A stretch of DNA of 64,000 bases from Thalassovita sp. (lineage in GTDB: Bacteria > Pseudomonadota > Alphaproteobacteria > Rhodobacterales > Rhodobacteraceae). Positions 17,466 to 25,986 of this stretch are shown here, in pieces. The stretch is taken from contig JARGPB010000001.1 of NCBI GenBank assembly GCA_029212905.1, forward strand, positions 1 through 64,000, written 5' to 3'. Below the pieces are notes generated by a model that did no database searches, was not told the origin of the DNA, and saw nothing but the letters and a program-made list of their open reading frames with translations. The position numbers were made by a program, and so were the translations under genes. Positions within the stretch are counted from its first letter, which is position 1. Every line of letters begins with the position of its first letter.

Positions 17466-18254
17466 ATGCCGTATGTGCTAGAGCACGGCGCACCCGAATT
17501 CGGACGTGCGACTATTCCCATGTTGAAGGAAGCCCTGCGCCGCGCCTGGGCCGATATGAAACGCGCGCCGGGATTTGGATTTGTGTTTTCGTTGTTCTAT
17601 GTGGGGCTGGGGTTAATCTTTGCCTGGGTCACTGTTGCGACCGGAAAAACCTATTGGCTGATCTTTGCGGCTGTGGGCTTTCCGCTGATCGGACCGTTTG
17701 CCGCCGTTGGCCTGTACGAGGTCAGTCGCCGCATCGAAAAAGGCATGGCGATGGACATGTATCAGATTTTCGGTGTGATCGCGAAACAGTCAAAACGCCA
17801 GTTGCCCTCGATCTGCGCCATCGTCATTTTCATGTTCCTGTTCTGGTTCTTTATTGCGCATATGATCTTCGCGCTGTTCATGGGGCTGAGCACGATGACA
17901 AATGTGTCTTCGTCCTTTGAGGTCTTCCTGACCCCCAATGGTATCATGATGCTGGTCATCGGCACCGTTGTGGGCGCGCTGTTCGCTGTGCTGCTTTATA
18001 TGATCACAGTCATCAGCCTGCCGATGCTGCTGGATCGCGAAGTGGATTTTGTCACCGCAATGATCAGCTCTTTTCAGACGGTCGCGCGGAACCCCGTGAC
18101 AATGCTGATCTGGGCGATTTTTATCGCTGTAGTCACATTCGTGGCGATGATTCCGGGCTTTCTGGGGCTGTTTTTTGTGTTGCCGCTACTGGGGCACGCG
18201 ACTTGGCATCTTTATCATTTGCTGATCGAAGCGGCCCAGCCTAACGCCGACTGA
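17466..18254 (+). CDS. DUF2189 family integral membrane protein
   Basis: 262-residue polytopic inner-membrane protein with about six hydrophobic helices (for example 37-55, 58-75, 110-130, 158-182, 213-245). It matches the DUF2189 pattern: an amphipathic N-terminus ending ALRRAWADMKRAPGFGF, then FPLIGPFAAVGLYEVSRRIEKG. The family has no established biochemical function. A strong GGGAGGAG ribosome-binding site precedes the ATG and a clear terminator follows 32 bp after the stop, so it appears to be a single-gene unit. Confidence 0.85.
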   Translation: MPYVLEHGAPEFGRATIPMLKEALRRAWADMKRAPGFGFVFSLFYVGLGLIFAWVTVATGKTYWLIFAAVGFPLIGPFAAVGLYEVSRRIEKGMAMDMYQIFGVIAKQSKRQLPSICAIVIFMFLFWFFIAHMIFALFMGLSTMTNVSSSFEVFLTPNGIMMLVIGTVVGALFAVLLYMITVISLPMLLDREVDFVTAMISSFQTVARNPVTMLIWAIFIAVVTFVAMIPGFLGLFFVLPLLGHATWHLYHLLIEAAQPNAD

Positions 18255-18285
18255 CGTCATAGCAAAGAGCCGCCGATGCCCAACG

Positions 18286-18308
18286 CGCCGCCCAGTGGGC
18301 GGCGTTTT
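18286..18308 (+). terminator. Rho-independent terminator after the DUF2189 gene
   Basis: Perfect eight-base stem CGCCGCCC/GGGCGGCG with a three-base loop (AGT), followed by TTTT. Confidence 0.8.
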
Positions 18309-18513
18309 GCCTGAACGGGTATGCGCTGTCGGTGGGTCTACGCTGAGGCGAAATTTTGGGCCAAGCTCCGCCGCTCGTACCTGCGGTTTCGCGCGGCGCT
18401 GCGCCGAAAAATGACGGTTTCCCAAAGCGATATTTCGCGCTGCCGCTGCTTGGCTCAGGGTCGGGTTACGGCGCAACGCATTGCGTCGCAGAAACCCGAA
18501 AGGAAACACTCAC

Positions 18514-18768
18514 ATGACTATTGCACACCGTATGACAGCCGTAATCCTGACCAGCACGCTGGCCGCCCCTTTGATGGCGCAGAGCATCGACACCGCGATC
18601 GACACGGATGGGGACGGCGCCTACAGCCTGCCCGAAATTCAGGCCATTGCCCCTGATGTGACGGCCGAGACCTTTACCAGCTATGACATTTCGGCAGATG
18701 GTCTGCTGGACGCGGACGAGGCCGCCGCAATGGTGTCGGCGGGCCTGCTGCCCAGCAAAGACGGCTAA
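18514..18768 (+). CDS. Small exported EF-hand protein (84 aa)
   Basis: Signal peptide (MTIAHRMTAVILTSTLAAPLMAQ) followed by about 60 residues holding two EF-hand loops. DTDGDGAYSLPE has Asp at 1, 3 and 5, Gly at 6, Ser at 9 and Glu at 12, a canonical loop. DISADGLLDADE has Asp 1, Ser 3, Asp 5, Gly 6, Asp 9 and Glu 12. It probably binds calcium in the periplasm; the partner is unknown. AGGAAAC precedes the ATG at 18514. It is flanked by terminators on both sides, so it is likely transcribed alone. Confidence 0.82.
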   Translation: MTIAHRMTAVILTSTLAAPLMAQSIDTAIDTDGDGAYSLPEIQAIAPDVTAETFTSYDISADGLLDADEAAAMVSAGLLPSKDG

Positions 18769-18773
18769 ACGCA

Positions 18774-18804
18774 AGCCGCCCCTGACTGGCCATCGGGGGC
18801 GGCT
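18774..18804. terminator. Probable bidirectional terminator between convergent genes
   Basis: AGCCGCCCC (18774-18782) pairs perfectly with GGGGCGGCT (18796-18804). It lies between the EF-hand gene (plus) and ilvH (minus), where a shared terminator is expected. U-tracts are weak on both sides. Confidence 0.5.
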
Positions 18805-18827
18805 AGCTTGGTTCGGATGTGGTGGCG

Positions 18828-19388
18828 TTACAGTCCGCGCGACAGCGCGGCGACACCAGTCCGTGCCACTTCCAGCAGCCCCAGCGGGCGCATCAGGTCA
18901 GCGAAAGCATCAATTTTCTCGGGGGTGCCGGTGATTTCGAACACAAAGCTCTCCAGCGTGCTATCCACTGCATTTGCGCGGAAAATGTCTGCCAGGCGCA
19001 GCGCCTCGACCCGTTTTTCACCGTCCCCCTGCACCTTGATCAGCGCCAGCTCGCGTTCGACGGCGGCCCCTTCGACGGTCAGGTCATGGACTTCGTGCAC
19101 AGGTACGATCCGGCCCAGCTGCGCCTTGATCTGTTCGATTACCTGAGGCGTTCCAGTGGTGACAATCGTAATCCGCGACCGATGGCCGGCGTGGTCGATT
19201 TCGGCGACGGTCAGGCTGTCGATATTATAGCCACGGGCCCCGAACAGACCGATCACGCGCGACAGGACGCCGGATTCATTGTCCACGATCACGGCCAAGG
19301 TATGTTTCTCGCTTACATCCGAGAAATTCGGCCGCAGGTTATATGCTGAATGCTTCGTCGAGCCTTTTTTGATCTGTAGCGCAGACAT
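18828..19388 (-). CDS. ilvH: Acetolactate synthase small (regulatory) subunit
   Basis: 186-residue regulatory subunit of acetohydroxyacid synthase, which binds valine and stimulates the catalytic subunit. The N-terminal ACT domain (about 22-95; HTLAVIVDNESGVLSRVIGLFGARGYNIDSL) is followed by the ALS_ss_C domain (about 100-180; RELALIKVQGDGEKR). ATG 19388 is chosen because it follows a purine-rich AAAGAGAAAAGAC stretch; an upstream in-frame ATG at 19406 would add six basic residues. It lies 66 bp downstream of ilvI, with a hairpin repeat in the gap, and shares that gene's attenuator-controlled transcript. Confidence 0.95.
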   Translation of the reverse strand: MSALQIKKGSTKHSAYNLRPNFSDVSEKHTLAVIVDNESGVLSRVIGLFGARGYNIDSLTVAEIDHAGHRSRITIVTTGTPQVIEQIKAQLGRIVPVHEVHDLTVEGAAVERELALIKVQGDGEKRVEALRLADIFRANAVDSTLESFVFEITGTPEKIDAFADLMRPLGLLEVARTGVAALSRGL

Positions 19389-19408
19389 GTCTTTTCTCTT
19401 TTTCAAAA

Positions 19409-19444
19409 ATATCCTCAGGGGTCCGGGGGCAGGGCTGCCCCCGG
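19409..19444. repeat. Hairpin-type intergenic repeat, copy 2 (ilvI-ilvH gap)
   Basis: A/T box AAAAATATCCTCAGGGG next to the perfect inverted repeat CCGGGGGCAG (19423-19432) / CTGCCCCCGG (19435-19444). It shares layout and core with the element at 2905-2956. In an ilvI-ilvH mRNA it would form a strong stem just before ilvH and could affect the ratio of the two subunits. Confidence 0.55.
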
Positions 19445-19454
19445 GGCTCGGTCA

Positions 19455-21209
<1,755 letters not shown>

Positions 21210-21245
21210 CTTATTTGCTCCGTTTACGACGTCACTATAGTGCCA

Positions 21246-21275
21246 AAAGAAAAACCCCCGATTTTCAGTCGGGGG
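21246..21275 (-). terminator. Attenuator terminator in the ilvI leader
   Basis: On the minus strand, CCCCCGA pairs with TCGGGGG (21269-21275 with 21255-21261) around an A-rich loop, followed by a TTTTTCTTTT tract. It lies 27 bases downstream of the leader-peptide stop and 37 bases before ilvI. A second stem, GGCGCATGGG (21310-21319, inside the leader codons) with CCCATGCGCC (21274-21283), overlaps the base of this terminator by two nucleotides and so can compete with it. Confidence 0.85.
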
Positions 21276-21302
21276 CGCATGGGGTTACCGTTAGGGTGTC
21301 CG

Positions 21303-21350
21303 TTACCGGCCCATGCGCCAATTACCTACGATTACGACTAGAGTTTTCAT
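21303..21350 (-). CDS. ilvI leader peptide (15 aa)
   Basis: Open frame MKTLVVIVGNWRMGR followed by TAA, with an AAGGAG ribosome-binding site ten bases upstream. Codons 4-8 read Leu-Val-Val-Ile-Val, exactly the amino acids made by the downstream ilvIH enzymes, which marks a transcription-attenuation leader peptide. A ribosome stalled in that run would leave the later leader codons free to pair downstream and break the terminator; one that reaches the stop codon would allow termination. The mechanism is inferred by analogy with ilv and leu attenuators. Confidence 0.88.
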   Translation of the reverse strand: MKTLVVIVGNWRMGR

Positions 21351-21378
21351 CTGTCAGAGGCTCCTTCGTGCGAGGGCG

Positions 21379-21407
21379 ACATTAGGAGTGCTTCACAGGG
21401 GCGTCAA
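21379..21407 (-). promoter_or_regulatory. Promoter of the ilvI leader and ilvIH
   Basis: On the minus strand TTGACG (21402-21407) is 17 bases from TAATGT (21379-21384). The transcription start would be near 21372, about 20 bases before the leader-peptide ATG. Confidence 0.7.
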
Positions 21408-21522
21408 CCGCGAAATAGCGGTGTTTGCGCACATTTCTGGGGTAAAATCTTTACGATTATTGCGTGTGGCGGTAATTTTTGGAAACTTCAGCAAATCCAG
21501 GGCCGGTTTTTCGATGGAAACG

Positions 21523-22167
21523 CTATAGTCGCGCGCCTGTTCCCTGCAACACGCCATGTTCCATCGCATAGCGCGTCAGTCCCGCTGTAGAAGAGATGCC
21601 AAGTTTGCGTTTGATGTTCTTGCGATGGGTCTCGACGGTGCGCACTGAAATATCCAGGGCCAGCGCAACCTCTTTGTTGGATTTTCCCTGTGCAAGTTGA
21701 AGCAAAACCGTCTGTTCGCGTCCTGTCAGCTGCTCGCGCGAGGCGCCATCGGGCGGCGCAAGCGAGCCTTTCGCACCGGTACACAGATACCGCTCACCGC
21801 GCATAACGGTGTCGATCGCGGTCTTGATTTCGTCTGTCGGTACGTCTTTCAGCACATAGCCCATCGCCCCGTGACTAAGCGCGGACGAGATATACTCTGG
21901 ACTGTCATGCATGGTCAGGATCAGGATACGCGTGTCCGGGCAGCGTTCCAGGATCAGTTCGGTTGCTGTTAGCCCACCGATTTCGGGCATGTTCAAGTCC
22001 ATCAGGATCACATCGGCCAACAGGGTGTGCGCCTGATCCACAATTTCGCGTCCGGTTTTCAGGGTGCACAGCACTTCGATGTCATCATAGGATTCCAGAA
22101 TGGCCTGGATCCCTTCGGCAACCATCGGGTGGTCATCCACGATCACAACTTTGATCGGAGTATTCAT
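21523..22167 (-). CDS. LuxR/NarL-type response regulator
   Basis: 214-residue two-component regulator. The receiver domain (about 5-120) has D11-D12, phosphoacceptor D57 (ILMDLNMP), a T-M-H switch (LILTMHDS) and the conserved lysine in YVLKDVP. The C-terminal LuxR helix-turn-helix (about 143-205) contains LTGREQTVLLQLAQGKSNKEVALALDI-type sequence with TVETHRKNIKRKLG. It overlaps the histidine kinase gene by four bases (ATGA), so the pair is translationally coupled. The locus is divergent from the TRAP transporter, which is its most likely target. Confidence 0.92.
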   Translation of the reverse strand: MNTPIKVVIVDDHPMVAEGIQAILESYDDIEVLCTLKTGREIVDQAHTLLADVILMDLNMPEIGGLTATELILERCPDTRILILTMHDSPEYISSALSHGAMGYVLKDVPTDEIKTAIDTVMRGERYLCTGAKGSLAPPDGASREQLTGREQTVLLQLAQGKSNKEVALALDISVRTVETHRKNIKRKLGISSTAGLTRYAMEHGVLQGTGARL

Positions 22168-23639
22168 TCAGCGGCCTTCTTCGTCGTCTCACTTGCGTCT
22201 TCAGGCGGGAGCAGGTGGGTCAAAGGCACCTTGGCCTCGATCAGCGTGCCCGAACGATTGCTGGAAATGGTTAACGTCCCATCCAGCTGGTCGATCCGCT
22301 CTTGCATGTTGCGCAAACCCAATCCCCCTTTACCGCTCGACGATGTGACCGCCGACGGTATCCCAGCACCATTATCCCAAATTCTGAGCGTAGCGCCAGT
22401 GCGATGTCCGCGCAGATCCACCGAGACCTTGCTGGCTTGGGCGTGGCGTTCGATATTTGTCAGCGCCTCTTGCGCGATCCGGTACAGCGCGATCTTGGCG
22501 TCCTGATCCAGGCGGTTGCGGAAAACCACGGTAGAAAAGCTGGTTTCCAGCCCCGTGCGGGCGCTGAAATCTTCGGTCAGAGATTTGACGGCAGGCCCCA
22601 GGCCCAGATCATCCAGCACACCGGGGCGCAGGTCGCGGCTGATGCGGCGGACCTCTTGGATGGCACCGGAAAGGTGCTCGATCCCTCGATCCAACATCTC
22701 GATCCCCGGTTGTTCTTTGTCGCTTTGGGGCAGGCGGCGGCGGGCAATGTCCAAAGCATACCGCACCCCCACCAATATCTGGCTGATCCCGTCATGGAGC
22801 TCGCGCGCGACACGGCCGCGTTCCTCCTCTTGGGCGTCAAACACCCGCTGGGTCAGCTGTTTCAGTTTTGCGTCCGCAAGGCGGCGTTCGCGGATATTCA
22901 GGGCCATGCCCGAGATGAACACCAGCATCAGCGCGGCAAAGGTAATCACCCCGATGTAATAGAACGTCTGCTTGACCCGCGCTTCGACGTCGGCGCGGGC
23001 GGCGGCGACGCTGGCCCTGACGTCATCAATAAACACACCTGTGCCGATGGCCCATTGCCAGTCCTGAAGCCCCAGCACATAGGCCACCATCTGTGCCTCT
23101 TTGCCGGTCGAGGGCTTTTCCCACATGAATTCGTGAAAACCGGCGCCTTCGCGTGCCAGATCTATGAACCGATCCACCACAGGCGTGCCCTGACTGTCGG
23201 TCAGCCCGGTCCAGTTGCGCCCGATATATTCCGTCTGACGGGGGCTGACCAAATTGGTTCCGTTATAGTCATAGACAAAGAAGAACCCGTCCGAGCCATA
23301 GATCATAGCCGCCAGAATTTGCGCAACCTTCTGTTTGGCAAACTCATCATCTGGCGCAGCAACGCCATAGATAAAGTAAAACCCGTTGCGCGCCTGGGTC
23401 ACATAGTTGCGCAGCTCTTCTTTCTTGGCCTCCAGCATCTGCTGTTCCAAGGCCTGAATTTCGCGGTCGGCAAAGGCGCGGGACTGATGGCCCACCAACA
23501 CGGCAATCGCCATAACGGCGACGACCAGCGGCAATGTCGCCAGCAGAAACAGTTTTTGCGCATAAGAGGGACGCATGATGGAGCGAAGCCAAAGCATTTC
23601 GAATCGATACGAAATGTAGCGCTGAAAAGCAAAGTGCAT
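22164..23639 (-). CDS. Sensor histidine kinase with single Cache domain
   Basis: Up to 491 residues. TM1 near 30-50, a periplasmic single-Cache domain (about 55-220; YVTQARNGFYFIYG, DGFFFVYDYNGTNLVSP, DWQWAIGTGVFIDD), TM2 near 226-247, then a HisKA_3 dimerisation domain with H282 (ARELHDGISQILVG) and a HATPase domain (WDNGAGIP, GKGGLGLRNMQER). This NarX/DegS-type kinase should phosphorylate the adjacent regulator. Cache domains bind small organic acids, which fits control of the neighbouring TRAP transporter. The start is uncertain: in-frame ATGs at 23597 and 23576 are possible and none has a good ribosome-binding site. Confidence 0.88.
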   Translation of the reverse strand: MHFAFQRYISYRFEMLWLRSIMRPSYAQKLFLLATLPLVVAVMAIAVLVGHQSRAFADREIQALEQQMLEAKKEELRNYVTQARNGFYFIYGVAAPDDEFAKQKVAQILAAMIYGSDGFFFVYDYNGTNLVSPRQTEYIGRNWTGLTDSQGTPVVDRFIDLAREGAGFHEFMWEKPSTGKEAQMVAYVLGLQDWQWAIGTGVFIDDVRASVAAARADVEARVKQTFYYIGVITFAALMLVFISGMALNIRERRLADAKLKQLTQRVFDAQEEERGRVARELHDGISQILVGVRYALDIARRRLPQSDKEQPGIEMLDRGIEHLSGAIQEVRRISRDLRPGVLDDLGLGPAVKSLTEDFSARTGLETSFSTVVFRNRLDQDAKIALYRIAQEALTNIERHAQASKVSVDLRGHRTGATLRIWDNGAGIPSAVTSSSGKGGLGLRNMQERIDQLDGTLTISSNRSGTLIEAKVPLTHLLPPEDASETTKKAAE

Positions 23640-23701
23640 TGCAAAATTGTTTATTTGATCACTTGGTAATTTCTTTTGATATCGGTCGCGTTTGAGGCTG
23701 C

Positions 23702-23749
23702 TTACGTAATTTATGGCAAAAAATGCGGCAGACTACGTAGTACTAGGTA
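23702..23749. promoter_or_regulatory. Palindromes in the kinase/TRAP divergent region
   Basis: Two palindromic elements lie in the 200-bp gap: TTACGTAA (23702-23709, perfect) and TACGTAGTACTAGGTA (23734-23749, dyad TACnnAGTACTnnGTA). They are candidate binding sites for the adjacent NarL-type regulator. A perfect TATAAT occurs at 23818-23823 before dctP without a matching -35 at the right distance, as expected for an activator-dependent promoter. All of this is inference from sequence. Confidence 0.45.
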
Positions 23750-23841
23750 TTCCATTCCCAAAGTGGTCAGGTACGTTGACCACACTTCAAACGATCCGTC
23801 TGCCTTAGGGCGGACCGTATAATTATCTGGGAGGATACCTG

Positions 23842-24924
23842 ATGGATCGTCGTTCTTTTCTGAAAACATCCGCGTTCGGTGGCGCAGCTGCAGCCACGAC
23901 CACGCTGGCCGCTCCGGCCTATGCAACGGGCAAACGCACTCTGACCATGGTTACTACTTGGGGCCGCGGTCTGGCTGGCGTGTTTGACGCAGCTCAGCGC
24001 GTTGCTGACAACGTCACCGCCATGTCCGACGGCCAACTGACCGTCGACATCAAAGCTGCCGGTGAACTGGTTGGTGCCTTCGAAGTGTTTGACGCTGTGT
24101 CCTCGGGGCAGGCAGACATGTACCACGGCGCGGACTACTACTTTGTGGGTCAGCACCCGGGCTATGCCTTCTTTACCGCTGTGCCCTTTGGCATGACCGC
24201 GCAAGAACTGGCCAACTGGTATTACCAGGACGGCGGCCAAGAGCTGCACGACGAACTGGGCCAAATCTTTGGTCTGAAATCGTTCCTGGCAGGCAACACC
24301 GGCGCACAGGCTGGCGGCTGGTACTCGAAAGAGATCAACGGCCCCGAAGACTTCAACGGTCTGAAGTTCCGTATGCCTGGTCTGGGCGGCAAAGCTCTGG
24401 GTAAACTGGGCGCGTCGGTTCAGAACATTCCGGGCTCCGAAGTGTACCAGGCTCTGTCCTCGGGCGCGATTGACGGAACCGAGTGGATCGGCCCCTGGGC
24501 TGACGAAAAAGCCGGTTTCCAAGAGATCACCAAGATCTACTACACCGCTGGTTTCCACGAGCCGGGCGCAGGTCTGTCTGTTGCAACCAACCGCGACGTT
24601 TTTGAATCGCTGTCGCCCGCGCATCAGAAAATCATCGAAACTGCGTCGGCAGAATGCCACCAGTGGAACCTGTCGCAATTCCTGGCCAACAACGGTGCAG
24701 CCCTGCAGCGTCTGCAGGCTGGCGGCGTGAAAATGATGGAATTCCCCGACAGCGTTTGGGACGCGTTCGGCAAAGCTTCGCAAGAAGTTCTGGCTGAAAA
24801 CATGAACGACGAGCTGTTCAAGAAAATCCATGACAGCGCAATGGCGTCGATGAAGTCGTCCTCGGCATGGCTGAAGCGCTCGTCGGGGGCTTACACCGCA
24901 CAGCGTGACCGCGTTCTGGGTTAA
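23842..24924 (+). CDS. TRAP transporter substrate-binding protein (DctP family, TakP-like)
   Basis: 360-residue periplasmic receptor. The N-terminus carries a Tat-type motif (D-R3-R4-S-F-L-K) and an Ala-rich signal ending PAYA. The mature part shows the DctP fold: GELVGAFEVFDAVSSGQADM, GLKFRMPGLGG, and SSGAIDGTEWIGPW. The sequence resembles TakP, the 2-oxo-acid receptor of R. sphaeroides, so monocarboxylate 2-oxo acids are the likeliest ligands; this is from memory. GGGAGGATACCTG precedes the ATG. A strong terminator follows, before the permease genes, consistent with excess binding protein over permease. Confidence 0.9.
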   Translation: MDRRSFLKTSAFGGAAAATTTLAAPAYATGKRTLTMVTTWGRGLAGVFDAAQRVADNVTAMSDGQLTVDIKAAGELVGAFEVFDAVSSGQADMYHGADYYFVGQHPGYAFFTAVPFGMTAQELANWYYQDGGQELHDELGQIFGLKSFLAGNTGAQAGGWYSKEINGPEDFNGLKFRMPGLGGKALGKLGASVQNIPGSEVYQALSSGAIDGTEWIGPWADEKAGFQEITKIYYTAGFHEPGAGLSVATNRDVFESLSPAHQKIIETASAECHQWNLSQFLANNGAALQRLQAGGVKMMEFPDSVWDAFGKASQEVLAENMNDELFKKIHDSAMASMKSSSAWLKRSSGAYTAQRDRVLG

Positions 24925-24946
24925 TTCCGACGTGTGATACACCTCT

Positions 24947-24977
24947 GATCCCCCGCCGCGCGCGGGGGATCGTTTTT
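24947..24977 (+). terminator. Intra-operon terminator between dctP and dctQ
   Basis: Perfect ten-base stem GATCCCCCGC/GCGGGGGATC with a five-base loop, followed by GTTTTT. It lies 23 bases after the dctP stop and 66 bases before dctQ. Partial readthrough would give abundant receptor and less permease. Confidence 0.85.
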
Positions 24978-25042
24978 ACTATTGCCGGTTGGGCCACAGG
25001 GGCAGGGGCCTCGCTCACCAGCAACAACACTCCGGGGGAAAC

Positions 25043-25969
25043 ATGCAGGAAGAGAGTGGCGCATCAGCCATTGGTGCCCTGTTTGACGGGCTCTGGTGGC
25101 TCATCCAGAACATCGGCCTTGCCTTTTATAACTTCGGCTATGCTGTCAGCCATCCGCAATTGTGGCTGGACTGGTCGGATAAGACCTCGATCATGCGGTT
25201 CGTCTACTATGGCGGCTCGGTCGAGTTCTTCTTTGTCATCTTTACGCTTTTTCTGGTGTTGACGGCTTTCGGGCTGTTTTTTCGCCGTTTTATGTGGGGC
25301 ATGGTTGTCGGTCTCGAAGGCTTTGCGAACACCGTCGGGCGCTTCTTTGCCTGGGCGGGTTTGATGATGGTTTTCCAGCAGATCGTAATCGTATTCATGC
25401 AGCGCGTTTTTGCCCGGCCGGATATGGCGTTCGGATTTGGTATTCCGCTTCAGATGGATATCAGCTGGTACGCCGAAGAGCTGAAACTGTATAACGCATT
25501 GGTTGTTTGCCTATGTGTGACATACGCTTTTGTCCAAGGCAGCCACGTTCGCGTGGATTTGATCTATTCGGGCCTCAGCCACCGCGGCAAACGTGTTGTG
25601 GATATGATTGGCTCGCTTCTGTTCATGATGCCGATGGCGGTGCTGGTCTGGATGTATGGCTGGTTCTTCATGTGGCGCCATCTGATCGTGCCGAAACCTT
25701 CGGCCAGCGACACGGTCGAAAGGCTGGTGATGAAAGCCCGCGCCCTGCGCTGGAACGTCGAAACCATCGGTTTTTCGCCCAACGGGTTTAACGGGTACTT
25801 CCTGTTCAAAATCCTGCTGATTGCATTCGCCGCAATGGTTTTCATTCACGCCGTGGCCTTCTTCTACCGCTCGTTCCTTGAATTCATCGAAGGCGAGGAA
25901 AGCGCGGGTAAATACCTCGACAAGGATTCTCTTGGCGAAGGTGAAGAAGCCTACGAAGGCACGCACTAA
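25043..25969 (+). CDS. TRAP transporter small permease subunit (DctQ)
   Basis: 308-residue membrane protein, longer than the usual 160-200 residues of DctQ. Hydrophobic helices lie near 14-32, 60-85, 100-122, 150-165, 185-212 and 255-280. It pairs with the large permease to drive Na+-coupled uptake of the ligand delivered by DctP. The start at 25043 is supported by the preceding CCGGGGGAA; a frame extending upstream to 24989 has no signal. It ends 17 bp before dctM, so the two are co-translated. The C-terminus is acidic (EGEESAGKYLDKDSLGEGEE). Confidence 0.87.
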   Translation: MQEESGASAIGALFDGLWWLIQNIGLAFYNFGYAVSHPQLWLDWSDKTSIMRFVYYGGSVEFFFVIFTLFLVLTAFGLFFRRFMWGMVVGLEGFANTVGRFFAWAGLMMVFQQIVIVFMQRVFARPDMAFGFGIPLQMDISWYAEELKLYNALVVCLCVTYAFVQGSHVRVDLIYSGLSHRGKRVVDMIGSLLFMMPMAVLVWMYGWFFMWRHLIVPKPSASDTVERLVMKARALRWNVETIGFSPNGFNGYFLFKILLIAFAAMVFIHAVAFFYRSFLEFIEGEESAGKYLDKDSLGEGEEAYEGTH

Positions 25970-25986
25970 ATAAGGGGCACGCAGAT

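Noticed and set aside
17191..17493. Minus-strand frame of up to 100 residues between prfB and the DUF2189 gene
   Set aside because: No ribosome-binding site, rare codons, no recognisable domain, and it overlaps the ends of both neighbours. The stretch fits better as a promoter and leader region.
22302..23669. 455-residue plus-strand frame across the histidine kinase gene
   Set aside because: Antisense frame of a gene whose kinase motifs are all intact; composition is rich in Gln, His and Arg as expected for a shadow.
23719..23731. Possible sigma-54 site (TGGCAAAAAATGC) before dctP
   Set aside because: The GG to GC spacing is two bases short of the -24/-12 consensus.
23767..24942. 391-residue minus-strand frame across dctP
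   Set aside because: Antisense to a clear TRAP receptor with a Tat signal; no recognisable protein.
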